Source: Chromatiales bacterium (GTDB taxonomy: Bacteria > Pseudomonadota > Gammaproteobacteria > Chromatiales > Chromatiaceae). From it: a stretch of DNA of 64,000 bases. The position numbers and the translations under genes were made by a program. The notes under the pieces were generated by a model that had not been told where the DNA came from, did not search any database, and worked only from the letters and a program-made list of their open reading frames with translations. How positions within the stretch are numbered: the stretch's first letter is position 1; every line of letters starts with the position of its first letter. Below, piece after piece: positions 1 through 7,483 of the stretch. Location: contig JANQLO010000011.1 of assembly GCA_028280505.1 (NCBI GenBank), forward strand, positions 1-64,000. Reading direction: 5' to 3'.

Positions 1-21
1 TACCATACGCGCCTCGTTTGA

Positions 22-97
22 GGGGCCATAGCTCAGCTGGGAGAGCGCAACACTGGCAGTGTTGAGGTCGGCGGTTCGATCCCGCCTGGCTCCACCA
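22..97 (+). tRNA. tRNA-Ala (anticodon GGC)
   Basis: A complete cloverleaf can be folded. The 7-bp acceptor stem pairs GGGGCCA with TGGCTCC with one G-U pair. The D arm is GCTC/GAGC, the anticodon stem is CAACA/TGTTG around the loop CTGGCAG, and the T arm is GGCGG/CCGCC around TTCGATC. The loop gives anticodon GGC, which reads GCC alanine codons. The CCA tail is encoded at 95-97. It lies 15 bp before a tRNA-Glu gene and is probably co-transcribed with it; the promoter is outside or at the very edge of the window. Confidence 0.97.
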
Positions 98-112
98 AAA
101 ATCCGGTTTCAC

Positions 113-188
113 GTCCCGTTCGTCTAGAGGCCTAGGACATCGCCCTTTCACGGCGACGACAGGGGTTCGACTCCCCTACGGGACGCCA
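113..188 (+). tRNA. tRNA-Glu (anticodon TTC)
   Basis: The sequence starts GTCCCGTTCGTCTAG, the usual beginning of bacterial tRNA-Glu. The acceptor stem closes with CGGGAC before GCCA. The anticodon loop CTTTCAC gives anticodon TTC, and the T arm is GGGG/CCCC around TTCGA. CCA is encoded at 186-188. It is followed within 10 bp by a strong terminator, so the Ala-Glu pair is a short unit of its own. Confidence 0.97.
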
Positions 189-197
189 TTCGACAAG

Positions 198-231
198 GCC
201 CGGAGTTGAACGCTCCGGGCTTTTCTTTTTT
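198..231 (+). terminator. Intrinsic terminator of the tRNA unit
   Basis: Inverted repeat GCCCGGAG (198-205) and CTCCGGGC (213-220) with a 7-nt loop, followed by a run of T at 221-231 interrupted by one C. This is a textbook rho-independent terminator and ends the tRNA-Ala/tRNA-Glu transcript. Confidence 0.93.
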
Positions 232-268
232 GTGTTCGGTGTTGTTCGTTTGACCGGAGAGACGGTGG

Positions 269-412
269 TCAGTGCCCCGATAGATTGGGTTGGCTGAGGT
301 GAGTTTCAGTATGCTCGATACCCCGGTCGGGCATGCTCCACACGACCAGGGCGACTGCGCTGAACAGCGCCAGCAGCTTGATGCCTTCGACCAGGTGTTT
401 TGCGATCTTCAT
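269..412 (-). CDS. Small single-pass membrane protein (47 aa), unknown function
   Basis: A 48-codon frame starts at ATG (412-410) and stops at TGA (271-269). The translation begins MKIAKHLVEGIKLLALFSAV, has one hydrophobic stretch at about residues 12-26, and ends in a polar, histidine-containing tail (HTETHLSQPNLSGH). A purine-rich GGGGGAA lies about 9 nt before the ATG and serves as a ribosome-binding site. The gene follows csiV on the same strand, 113 bp downstream, and converges on the tRNA unit. I do not recognise the family. The ribosome-binding site and clean topology make it more likely real than chance, but it is short. Confidence 0.5.
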   Translation of the reverse strand: MKIAKHLVEGIKLLALFSAVALVVWSMPDRGIEHTETHLSQPNLSGH

Positions 413-525
413 GCAACGGATTCCCCCAGGTAGGTGTCAGTCAGTCGTTCGGCGCGACGAATTGTCTATTTCGTTTCTGACAAAGTCGTTTCAGCTTGGG
501 AAAAGTTTTGATTTTCTTGGTTTGA

Positions 526-1167
526 CTAACCGGGTTGTGGCGTTGCCAAGGGTTCAGCCGGTTTGGGCTCGCCGCTTGCGGCGCCGCCTGTTTCCGTCGC
601 AGGGGGATTCTCAGGTGGGACATAACGCTCGGCGCGGATGATGATGCCGAGTTTCGGGTGATCGATATAGTGTAATTCTTCACTTCGCATGCGCCGGCTG
701 AGCTGAACGCGGTAGATCTCCGGTGAATCCTGATCTTTGAGCAACAAGTCGGTATCGAGATGCAGAAAACGGCCGCGTGTGACCCGAATCAGGCCATTTA
801 GTCGTGTGCCGTCGAGCCGGTGCCAGGTGTCACTGTTGCGTCGTCCCGGTGTTTGTCGCCAGCTCAGATGTTTGTGCACCACCATGCCTTTTTGTCGCAG
901 CGTGTAGGCGACGGGGCCCAGTGCCTTCGGGCCTCCGGGTAGCGCGTTTGGACCTTCGAGGTCGTTGACGGCGAGCGACTGGTCGGGCTCTCCGGGTGAT
1001 TCGGGCCAGTATTCGCCGTCACCATAGCCGGGTCGTTCGAAGATCAGCATCTCAAAATTGTAAGGCTCGTCTTCGGCGAATGCATAAGGTGCCGCCAGCA
1101 CGAGTAGCGCCAACACCACCGAGGAAAGGTAAGCCAAACTGCCGTGTTTCATACGATTACACTTCAC
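526..1167 (-). CDS. csiV: CsiV-family periplasmic protein
   Basis: The 213-aa product has an N-terminal signal peptide (hydrophobic residues about 11-31, ending APYAFA before EDEPYN). The mature part shows the pattern seen in CsiV proteins: the early strand YNFEMLIFERPG, then repeated beta-type segments such as RLNGLIRVTRGRFLHLDTDLL and a basic SRRMRSEELHYIDHPKLG stretch. CsiV is known as a peptidoglycan-binding or division-related protein in Vibrio and is very often encoded beside mfd. The GTG start overlaps the mfd stop (GTGA). An ATG five codons further (1152) is an alternative. The C-terminus is rich in Pro, Ala and Glu. Family assignment rests on the motif pattern plus position. Confidence 0.78.
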   Translation of the reverse strand: MKCNRMKHGSLAYLSSVVLALLVLAAPYAFAEDEPYNFEMLIFERPGYGDGEYWPESPGEPDQSLAVNDLEGPNALPGGPKALGPVAYTLRQKGMVVHKHLSWRQTPGRRNSDTWHRLDGTRLNGLIRVTRGRFLHLDTDLLLKDQDSPEIYRVQLSRRMRSEELHYIDHPKLGIIIRAERYVPPENPPATETGGAASGEPKPAEPLATPQPG

Positions 1168-4100
1168 TGTATCCCGACTATTTGGTCAAGTACGCTCTTC
1201 ACGGATGCGACACGAGTCTCGACATCGGCCAGATCGGCAAAAAAGCGCAGTTTGTCGCTACCGTCGAGCTTGAATGCCTTCGGTTTGGTCTGAATGAGAT
1301 GGATAAGGCGCACCGGGTCGAATTTAGGCGTCTCATCGAAATGGATTTTGCCGCCGGCGGGGCCTGCCTCGATTTTACGGATGCCGTAAGGCTGAGCATT
1401 CAGCTTGAGCTCAGTGACGTCGAAAAGGTTGTTGGCTGATGCGGGCAGCAGACCGAAACGATCGATCATTTCGACCTTGAGCTCACGCAGTTCCTCTTGC
1501 GATTCGGCCGATGCGATGCGTTTGTATTGAATCAGTCGGATGTGCACATCGGGCAGATAATCTTCCGGCAGCAACGCTGGGATGTGCAAATCGACTTCGG
1601 TGCCATGATCCAGTGGTCGGTCGAGTTCGGGTTGACGGCCGGCGCGAATTGCCTGCACCGCCTGTTCCAGCATTTCGGTGTACAGGGTGAAACCGATTTC
1701 GTGGATTTGGCCGCTTTGCTCGTCGCCCAGTAACTCCCCGGCACCACGGATTTCCAGATCATGCGTTGCCAAGGTGAAACCGGCGCCAAGCTCCTCGAGT
1801 GACTCGATGGCTTCGAGGCGTTTACGTGCATCCGCTGTCATCGCCTTGGGTGGTGGTGCAATCAAGTAGGCATAGGCGCGATGGTGCGAACGCCCGACAC
1901 GACCGCGTAGCTGGTGAAGTTGGGCCAGCCCCAGCTTGTCGGCACGATTGATAATGATGGTATTGGCACTTGGCACGTCGATACCGCTTTCGACAATGGT
2001 AGTGCAGACCAGAATATTGAATCGTTGGTGATAGAAATCGCGCATGATGCGTTCGAGTTCGCGTTCTCGCATTTGCCCATGTGCGAATTCCACCCGTGCA
2101 CCGGGTACGAGGTCGGCAATCTTCTGTGCCGTTTTTTCGATTGTCGAAACCTCGTTGTGCAGTAAATAGATTTGACCGCCGCGGTTGATTTCGCGTTGAC
2201 AGGCCTCGCGGATCAGGCCGTCGTTCCATTGGTTGACGAAAGTCTTGATCGGATGGCGAGCCGCGGGTGGGGTTGCGATGATCGATAAATCACGCAGGCC
2301 CGACATCGCCATGTTCAGCGTGCGGGGGATCGGCGTTGCGGTAAGCGTGAGGATGTCGACCTCCGAGCGCATGGATTTCAGACGTTCCTTGTGTCTCACG
2401 CCAAAGCGGTGTTCCTCATCGATGATGACCAGGCCGAGGTCCTTGAACTTGGTTGTTTCGCCGAGCAGTTTGTGTGTACCGACAATGATGTCGATGCGGC
2501 CGTCCGCCAGGCCTTTGAGTATCTGGCCGCTTTCCTTGGCGGAACGGAAGCGAGACAAGCTTTCGACCTTGAACGGCCAATCGGCGAAACGATCGGAGAA
2601 ATTTTGGTAATGTTGTTGTGCAAGTAGGGTGGTCGGTACCAGTACCGCTATTTGACGACCGGCATTCGCTGCGATGAAGGCGGCCCGCATGGCAACTTCG
2701 GTTTTACCAAAGCCGACATCGCCGCAGACCACGCGATCCATGGGTCTGGGTGCCGTCATATCGTCGACGATAGCCTGGATGGTTTGTTCTTGGTCGGGTG
2801 TTTCCTCGAACTCGAAGTCGGCGGCGAAACGCCGATAGTCGTCGTCCGGTATCGGAAGTGCGGTACCTTGACGAGCCTCGCGCCGAGCATAGATGTCCAG
2901 TAACTCGGCGGCAACGTCATGCACCTTTTCGGCCGCGCGCTTACGGGCCTTTTCCCATTGGTCGCTACCGAGCCGGTGCAGCGGTGCGGCCTCCGGCGAG
3001 GCGCCGGTGTAACGGCTGATCAGATGTAATGAACCGACCGGAACGTACAGTTTGTCGCCGCGCGCATATTCCAATGTCAGAAATTCATTGGTTTGGCCAC
3101 CGGCTGTGAGTGTTTGCAGGCCGATGAAACGTCCGATACCGTGATCCTCGTGGACTACCGGCGCACCTTCGGTCAATTCGGCGAGATTGCGGATGATCTG
3201 GTCGGCATCCTGCCCTTTGCGTCGGCGCCTTTGTTTCACCCGCTCGCCGAGTAACAAGGCCTCCGGGATGATCATGAGTTCGGCGTCTGTTAACCAAAGA
3301 CCGCTTTCAATCGGGGCTACGGTGATGCAGGGTGAACCTGTCCGCGCGACGAAATCGTGCCAGGAGGTGCAGTGTTCCGGGCGGATGCCGAAGCCGTGCA
3401 GCGTATCGAGAAGCGACTCACGCCGACCGGCGCTCTCGGCAACGAACAGCACCCGGACATCGGTTTGGGCCAGCGTATTTTGCAATGCCTGCCCCGGATG
3501 GGCGGCACGTGCCTGGATACCTACCGGCGGTACAGGTTTGGCCGCAAGGTTGAAGCACGACGTCGTGGCGTTGTCGCACTCAATCTCACCTGGGTGGTAC
3601 TCGATGCCCGGGAACCGGGCAATCTGTTCGAGTAACTCGTCGGGTTCGAGATAGAGGTCGGTCGGCGGTAACAGGGGACGTTCGATGTCGTAGCGACGCT
3701 GTTCGAAACGCTCGTTGATGTTATCGAACAGATGTTTTGTCTCGTCCGTAAGGTGATGATCGACTACCACCACGCTGTCTGCGGGCAGATAGTCGAACAA
3801 GGTTTCCGTTTGTTCGAAAAATAACGGCAGATAGTATTCGATGCCGCCCGGCGGTTGCCCGTCACTCACGCCGCGATAGATCAGGCTGCGTTGTGGATCG
3901 CCTTCGATGCGTTCACGATAGGCTTGGCGGAAACGCGAAATGGCGTCTTCGTCAATGGGGTATTCGCGTGCGGGCAGTAGTTCGATGCGATCGACTTTGT
4001 CATCGGTACGTTGGGTTTCCGGATCGAAAGTACGGATGGAATCGATTTCACGGTCGAACAGGTCGATCCGAAATGGCTGTTCGCTGCCCATGGGGAACAG

Positions 4101-4652
4101 GTCAAGCAACGAGCCGCGAACGGCGAACTCGCCGTGCGTCATAACCTGCGATACGCAACGGTAACCTGCGGCCTCGAGGCGCCGGCGAAAATCGTCTAAA
4201 TCCAGTTCTTCCCCAGTGCCGAGCAGCAGGCTGTTGGCGTCGAGATAGGTACGCGGCAGCAGGCGTTGCATCAAGGTGGCGACTGGGACGACCACCACGC
4301 CGCGTTGCAGGCGGCGCAAACGATGGAGCGTCAGCAGGCGTTGCGACACCAATTCGGGCAAGGGAGAGAAGATGTCGTAGGGCAGCGTTTCCCAGTCGGG
4401 AAAACCGAGCACCTCGACCGTCGAGTCGTCGATGAAAAAGCGAATCTCCTCGATCAGACGGGTTGCGCTTTGCACATCGGCCGTGGCGATCAACATAGGC
4501 GCGTTTGCCTTGTCGACGGCCTGGGCGATCAGGTAACCGGGTGCGGCGCCGGCGCAACGCCCCCAGCGGGTGAGATGTCGATTTTCGGCGAATGGTGGTA
4601 CTGCGAGACTCACGGGTTCGGGCGGCGTGCGGTAAACCCCGCATTTTGACAT
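1164..4652 (-). CDS. mfd: Transcription-repair coupling factor Mfd
   Basis: The 1162-aa product (about 1150 in E. coli) is a DNA translocase that removes RNA polymerase stalled at lesions and recruits UvrA. The order is the UvrB-like N-terminal module (about 1-350), the CarD-like RNA polymerase-interacting domain (about 490-590, HEDHGIGRFIGL), then the RecG-like helicase core with Walker A GDVGFGKT at 644-651 and Walker B DEEH at 745-748. TRG-like and C-terminal D7 regions follow. The start MSKCGVY gives the expected N-terminal length; no strong ribosome-binding site is visible before it. It is the first gene of an mfd-csiV pair with overlapping stop and start codons. Confidence 0.97.
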   Translation of the reverse strand: MSKCGVYRTPPEPVSLAVPPFAENRHLTRWGRCAGAAPGYLIAQAVDKANAPMLIATADVQSATRLIEEIRFFIDDSTVEVLGFPDWETLPYDIFSPLPELVSQRLLTLHRLRRLQRGVVVVPVATLMQRLLPRTYLDANSLLLGTGEELDLDDFRRRLEAAGYRCVSQVMTHGEFAVRGSLLDLFPMGSEQPFRIDLFDREIDSIRTFDPETQRTDDKVDRIELLPAREYPIDEDAISRFRQAYRERIEGDPQRSLIYRGVSDGQPPGGIEYYLPLFFEQTETLFDYLPADSVVVVDHHLTDETKHLFDNINERFEQRRYDIERPLLPPTDLYLEPDELLEQIARFPGIEYHPGEIECDNATTSCFNLAAKPVPPVGIQARAAHPGQALQNTLAQTDVRVLFVAESAGRRESLLDTLHGFGIRPEHCTSWHDFVARTGSPCITVAPIESGLWLTDAELMIIPEALLLGERVKQRRRRKGQDADQIIRNLAELTEGAPVVHEDHGIGRFIGLQTLTAGGQTNEFLTLEYARGDKLYVPVGSLHLISRYTGASPEAAPLHRLGSDQWEKARKRAAEKVHDVAAELLDIYARREARQGTALPIPDDDYRRFAADFEFEETPDQEQTIQAIVDDMTAPRPMDRVVCGDVGFGKTEVAMRAAFIAANAGRQIAVLVPTTLLAQQHYQNFSDRFADWPFKVESLSRFRSAKESGQILKGLADGRIDIIVGTHKLLGETTKFKDLGLVIIDEEHRFGVRHKERLKSMRSEVDILTLTATPIPRTLNMAMSGLRDLSIIATPPAARHPIKTFVNQWNDGLIREACQREINRGGQIYLLHNEVSTIEKTAQKIADLVPGARVEFAHGQMRERELERIMRDFYHQRFNILVCTTIVESGIDVPSANTIIINRADKLGLAQLHQLRGRVGRSHHRAYAYLIAPPPKAMTADARKRLEAIESLEELGAGFTLATHDLEIRGAGELLGDEQSGQIHEIGFTLYTEMLEQAVQAIRAGRQPELDRPLDHGTEVDLHIPALLPEDYLPDVHIRLIQYKRIASAESQEELRELKVEMIDRFGLLPASANNLFDVTELKLNAQPYGIRKIEAGPAGGKIHFDETPKFDPVRLIHLIQTKPKAFKLDGSDKLRFFADLADVETRVASVKSVLDQIVGIQ

Positions 4653-4694
4653 ATTGTGTCGTTAGTCGGGACGGCCTTTTACGGGCAATTGCAA

Positions 4695-4725
4695 CAAATA
4701 CAAAAGGCGGTCTATGGAACCGCCT
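4695..4725 (-). terminator. Terminator of the rhodanese unit
   Basis: On the minus strand AGGCGGT (4725-4719) pairs with ACCGCCT (4711-4705) around a 7-nt loop. TTTGTATTTG follows on the transcript side. It lies 26 bp after the rhodanese stop and 42 bp before mfd, so it separates the two transcripts. Confidence 0.7.
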
Positions 4726-4750
4726 CGATTGGCTCGATGTGGGTGAAAAC

Positions 4751-5407
4751 TCAGGGTTTCACAGTGGTCAGCCCGAGAATTGACCAATCCTGCATGCCGC
4801 CGCGATACCATTTGAGTTTGTCGGCGGGATAACCGAAGCGCATCAAATTCTTGATGTTGTTTGGCGATTGGCCGCACCATGCCCCGTTGCAGAACATAAC
4901 GAGAGTTTTGGCGTTGCTGAAATCCCAGAGGCCTTCTATTTCTACGGCACCGAACTGGCCGGTAAAAATCTCGGCAATCGAGATCGGGTCGGCACCCTTC
5001 GAAGGATTGAGCTTTGTCCACGGTAAATTGATCGAGCCGGGAATAGTGCCTTTCGCCACCCAGTCGGGCGTGCGCGAGTCGATTAAAAGGATGCCGTCGT
5101 CTCCGGCAGCCATTTTCTCGACGTATTTTATCAGCTCGACTTCACCGATGGTTTCGACGCCGCCAGCAAGTTTTGAGGGCTGAATACAAAACGGTGGACA
5201 TTTTCGTGAGGTTTTAGCGAACGCGGGACTCACGGTGTTGGATTGATTCTGATTACGCATGATGGTGATAGGCTTGCCATTGACTGTGCCTTCGAATTTA
5301 TCCATCGAGCGGGTGATACCGACGGCAAGATCCGACGCTAAGGTATCTACCGCCAAGGCCATCGTTAGTACACCAATGGTGGCAGTGGCGATGCTTGTGA
5401 GTTTCAT
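4751..5407 (-). CDS. Exported rhodanese-domain protein
   Basis: The 218-aa product has a signal peptide (MKLTSIATATIGVLTMALAV then DTLASDL), so the rhodanese domain is periplasmic. The domain covers about residues 85-215. It contains the CH2-type elements GILLIDSRTPDWVAKGTIPG and the sulfur-carrying loop MFCNGAWCGQSPNN, in which the second Cys is the expected persulfide site; the CxxxxC arrangement resembles other secreted rhodaneses. Residues 50-75 carry two further cysteines (KCPPFCIQ). AAGGAGG lies 8-14 nt before the ATG. It is the last gene after two tiny exported proteins on the same strand. A role in periplasmic sulfur transfer or redox is inferred. Confidence 0.85.
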   Translation of the reverse strand: MKLTSIATATIGVLTMALAVDTLASDLAVGITRSMDKFEGTVNGKPITIMRNQNQSNTVSPAFAKTSRKCPPFCIQPSKLAGGVETIGEVELIKYVEKMAAGDDGILLIDSRTPDWVAKGTIPGSINLPWTKLNPSKGADPISIAEIFTGQFGAVEIEGLWDFSNAKTLVMFCNGAWCGQSPNNIKNLMRFGYPADKLKWYRGGMQDWSILGLTTVKP

Positions 5408-5526
5408 CCGCGTTTTTCCTCCTTTGAGAACAATGATGTTGTTATGTGTCGTGTTTCAAAAAGGCGACGCGCTTGACCAGAGTTATTGATAAGGCCGAGA
5501 CAAGCTGCGCCGCCAAAGTTTTATGT

Positions 5527-5769
5527 TTATGAGGTGCTTTTCTTATCTTCGGCTTCCGTAGCTTCGGGTTGCGCTTCCGATGCACACCAGGGTGGACATA
5601 GTGGCGGCCATGCAATCAGGTCCAATGCCGGCTGTTCGTTGGGTGACGCGGCCGGTTTCTGTCCGGTTGAACCTTGCTTCGAGTCCGTCGTAGGCACAGC
5701 TGCAGCAGCGACGGAATAAATCAAAGCGACGATGCCCGTGGCAATAGCAGTATTTTTGCTAAGTTTCAT
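5527..5769 (-). CDS. Small exported CxxxC protein (80 aa), unknown function
   Basis: The 80-aa product has a clear signal peptide (MKLSKNTAIATGIVALIYSV, cleavage near AAAA-VP). The mature part is about 55 residues: a low-complexity T/S/G/Q/P stretch, then LIAWPPLCPPWCASEA and a charged tail (EATEAEDKKSTS). The CPPWC element is the only pair of cysteines and resembles a redox or metal-binding turn. A perfect AAGGAGG ribosome-binding site lies before the ATG. It sits 112 bp after a 57-aa exported protein and 119 bp before the secreted rhodanese, all on one strand. I do not recognise a family. Confidence 0.7.
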   Translation of the reverse strand: MKLSKNTAIATGIVALIYSVAAAAVPTTDSKQGSTGQKPAASPNEQPALDLIAWPPLCPPWCASEAQPEATEAEDKKSTS

Positions 5770-5881
5770 CCTTGCTGTTCCTCCTTATGGAACGATGACC
5801 AGTCGATACTGATCGGTTACATGGATGCGTCATGGACACCGCTCGCTCGATGTCGTTATGACGCGCTACAGGGAGGAATGA

Positions 5882-6055
5882 TCACTCACACTCGGGCTCT
5901 TCGCTGCTTGAGTCCGGCTTCTTGTCATTCCCATCCTGGCTTTGAGCTTCTGCGCAGTTCGTGGGGGTGTCAAGTCCGGTGCCGGCAAGCAGTGTTGTTT
6001 GCCAGCTGATGGTTAAAGCGATGGCGACCAGCAAGATTAAAACAAACCTTATCAT
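5882..6055 (-). CDS. Small exported protein (57 aa), unknown function
   Basis: A 58-codon frame runs from ATG (6055-6053) to TGA (5884-5882). The product begins MIRFVLILLVAIALTISW and has a typical signal peptide ending TLLA before GTGLDTP. The mature part is about 33 residues, acidic and serine-rich (DDKK/SSSEEPE-like), with two cysteines, one near its start (PTNCAEA) and one at the extreme C-terminus (PECE). AGAGGA lies 5 nt before the ATG. It is the first gene of the set that continues with the 80-aa CPPWC protein and the rhodanese. No family recognised. Confidence 0.6.
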   Translation of the reverse strand: MIRFVLILLVAIALTISWQTTLLAGTGLDTPTNCAEAQSQDGNDKKPDSSSEEPECE

Positions 6056-6110
6056 CGAAGTCCTCTAAACGAACAATTGGCGCGAGAAACTGCGATTCTT
6101 TCGCGGTCGT

Positions 6111-6122
6111 CTGGGTACCCAG
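6111..6122. repeat. 12-bp perfect palindrome CTGGGTACCCAG
   Basis: A perfect 12-bp dyad sits 56 bp upstream of the 57-aa exported protein gene, in the 242-bp leader shared with the divergent DUF3530 gene. A second, 10-bp palindrome (GAGATATCTC, 6208-6217) lies nearer the FNR-like site. Either could bind a dimeric regulator or be chance. Confidence 0.3.
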
Positions 6123-6239
6123 ATCTATCAATGACGCCTTAAAGAAATCCTTATCGATGTGTATTACCCATATGACTTGTGGGTTGATCGGCGAGGTTAC
6201 ACAACGCGAGATATCTCAAAATAACTAAATGAGTAAGCC

Positions 6240-6253
6240 CTGATTCAAATCAA
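6240..6253. promoter_or_regulatory. FNR/ANR-like box
   Basis: CTGATTCAAATCAA matches 9 of the 10 defined positions of the FNR consensus (TTGAT, four any, ATCAA). It lies between the divergent small-exported-protein/rhodanese set (185 bp to its first start) and the DUF3530 gene (45 bp to its GTG). A site centred near 6246.5 could activate at about -41.5 in either direction. It suggests oxygen- or redox-responsive control, matching a thiol-rich periplasmic gene set. Binding is an inference from sequence. Confidence 0.5.
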
Positions 6254-6297
6254 GAAAAATAAAGCGCACTTCACAGGAGCGCGGAGGTCTGCGTGCA

Positions 6298-7158
6298 GTG
6301 TCGGTCATAGGTCGAGCAACACGATGGAGGCTGGCGAGTAATCGCGAAAGTAGAGCAATGCAGATTCGACGCTGTTTAATGACGGCTCTGCTGGGCGGTG
6401 CATTAACGATTACGGCACAGGCCTTATCTCAGTCTGATTTGGCGCGCGAACAGCGCATGGCCGACGATATCGTCGATGCGATACTCGATGGCGAATCGCT
6501 CCACCTGGCGACAGCTCGGGGCCATCGGTTTCTCGGGATATTCACCCACGCCGTCGATGACGTAGTGGTTAAGGGTACGGCGGTCATTCTGCATGGTCGC
6601 GGTCTTCATCCAGACTGGGCCGACGTCGTTCAGCCACTGCGTATTGGGCTCCCGGAGCATGGCTGGAACACTTTGTCGATTCAGTTGCCCGTGCTCACAA
6701 AAGGCGCGAAGTATTACGACTATGTCAATGTTTTTAGTGATGTAATTCCGCGGATCGAGGCTGCAGTCATGCATGCGCGGAAGCATGCGGGACGCAACCT
6801 GGTGCTGATCGCTCACAGCTGCGGTACGCATATGGCGCAACACTGGTTCAATGTCCGTGGCGATGCTGCGGTGACCCGGATTAACGCCTACGTGGGTATC
6901 GGCATGGGCGCGACCGATTATGGTCAAGTCATGGTGGAGCCTTTCGGATTGGAGGGCATCCGGGTTCCCGTGCTCGATGTCTATGGGGCTCAAGATTTCC
7001 CGGCGGTCCGGCGTTTCGCGTCTGAACGACTTTTAGCGTTGGAGGCGGGTGGACATCCGCAAAACACCCAAATCATGGTGCCTGAGGCCGATCATTACTT
7101 CGTCGACCGCGGCGATGCCTTGTTGGAGGCCGTTGCCGGCTGGCTGGAGGCCCTATAA
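6298..7158 (+). CDS. DUF3530-type exported alpha/beta hydrolase
   Basis: The product is 286 aa. Following residue 21 (MQIRRCLMTALLGGALTITA) is a signal-peptide-like stretch ending TAQALSQ. The hydrolase fold shows the strand GTAVILHGRGLHPDW, the nucleophile elbow LIAHSCGTHMA (Ser in HSCG) and a late His in PEADHYFVD. This pattern fits the DUF3530 group of periplasmic hydrolases, whose substrates are not defined. GGAGG lies 10 nt before the GTG at 6298, favouring that start; the ATG at 6358 would give a more usual signal peptide but has a weak site. The gene is monocistronic and converges with the Rieske gene. Confidence 0.75.
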   Translation: MSVIGRATRWRLASNRESRAMQIRRCLMTALLGGALTITAQALSQSDLAREQRMADDIVDAILDGESLHLATARGHRFLGIFTHAVDDVVVKGTAVILHGRGLHPDWADVVQPLRIGLPEHGWNTLSIQLPVLTKGAKYYDYVNVFSDVIPRIEAAVMHARKHAGRNLVLIAHSCGTHMAQHWFNVRGDAAVTRINAYVGIGMGATDYGQVMVEPFGLEGIRVPVLDVYGAQDFPAVRRFASERLLALEAGGHPQNTQIMVPEADHYFVDRGDALLEAVAGWLEAL

Positions 7159-7162
7159 CCCG

Positions 7163-7483
7163 CTAGTCCGCGCGCGCCCAGATTTGGCCGGATTCGATTT
7201 TCACAGGATAGGTGCCGATGGGGTCGCTCGCCGGTTCATCCAATGCGGTGCCTGTTTCCAGGTCGAAATAACTGCCGTGCAGCGAGCACTTGATGCGTTT
7301 GTCCTTGATGCAGCCCAGTGCGAGCGAGTAGTCCTCGTGGGTGCACATTTCATCGACCAGATAGAGCCTGCCGCCGGCATTGACCAACAGCAGGCGTTTG
7401 TCACCTACCGTGACCGCCTTCATCGCGTCATTGTCGATTTCGCCCTCTTTGGCGATCGCGACCCAAGCGGAGTCAGCACTCAT
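7163..7483 (-). CDS. Rieske [2Fe-2S] ferredoxin-like protein
   Basis: The 106-aa single-domain Rieske protein has both cluster-ligand boxes: C-T-H in VDEMCTHEDY and C-S-L-H in IKCSLHGSYFD, 18 residues apart as in biphenyl-dioxygenase-type ferredoxins and NirD-like proteins. It would act as a soluble electron carrier. It has no signal peptide and no oxygenase partner nearby. Its ATG overlaps the stop of the TrpD-like gene (ATGA), so the two are translationally coupled. The physiological redox partner is unknown. Confidence 0.9.
   Translation of the reverse strand: MSADSAWVAIAKEGEIDNDAMKAVTVGDKRLLLVNAGGRLYLVDEMCTHEDYSLALGCIKDKRIKCSLHGSYFDLETGTALDEPASDPIGTYPVKIESGQIWARAD

Noticed and set aside
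1-200. tRNA genes as an integration site of a genomic island
   Set aside because: No integrase, direct repeat of a tRNA 3' end or foreign-looking genes follow.
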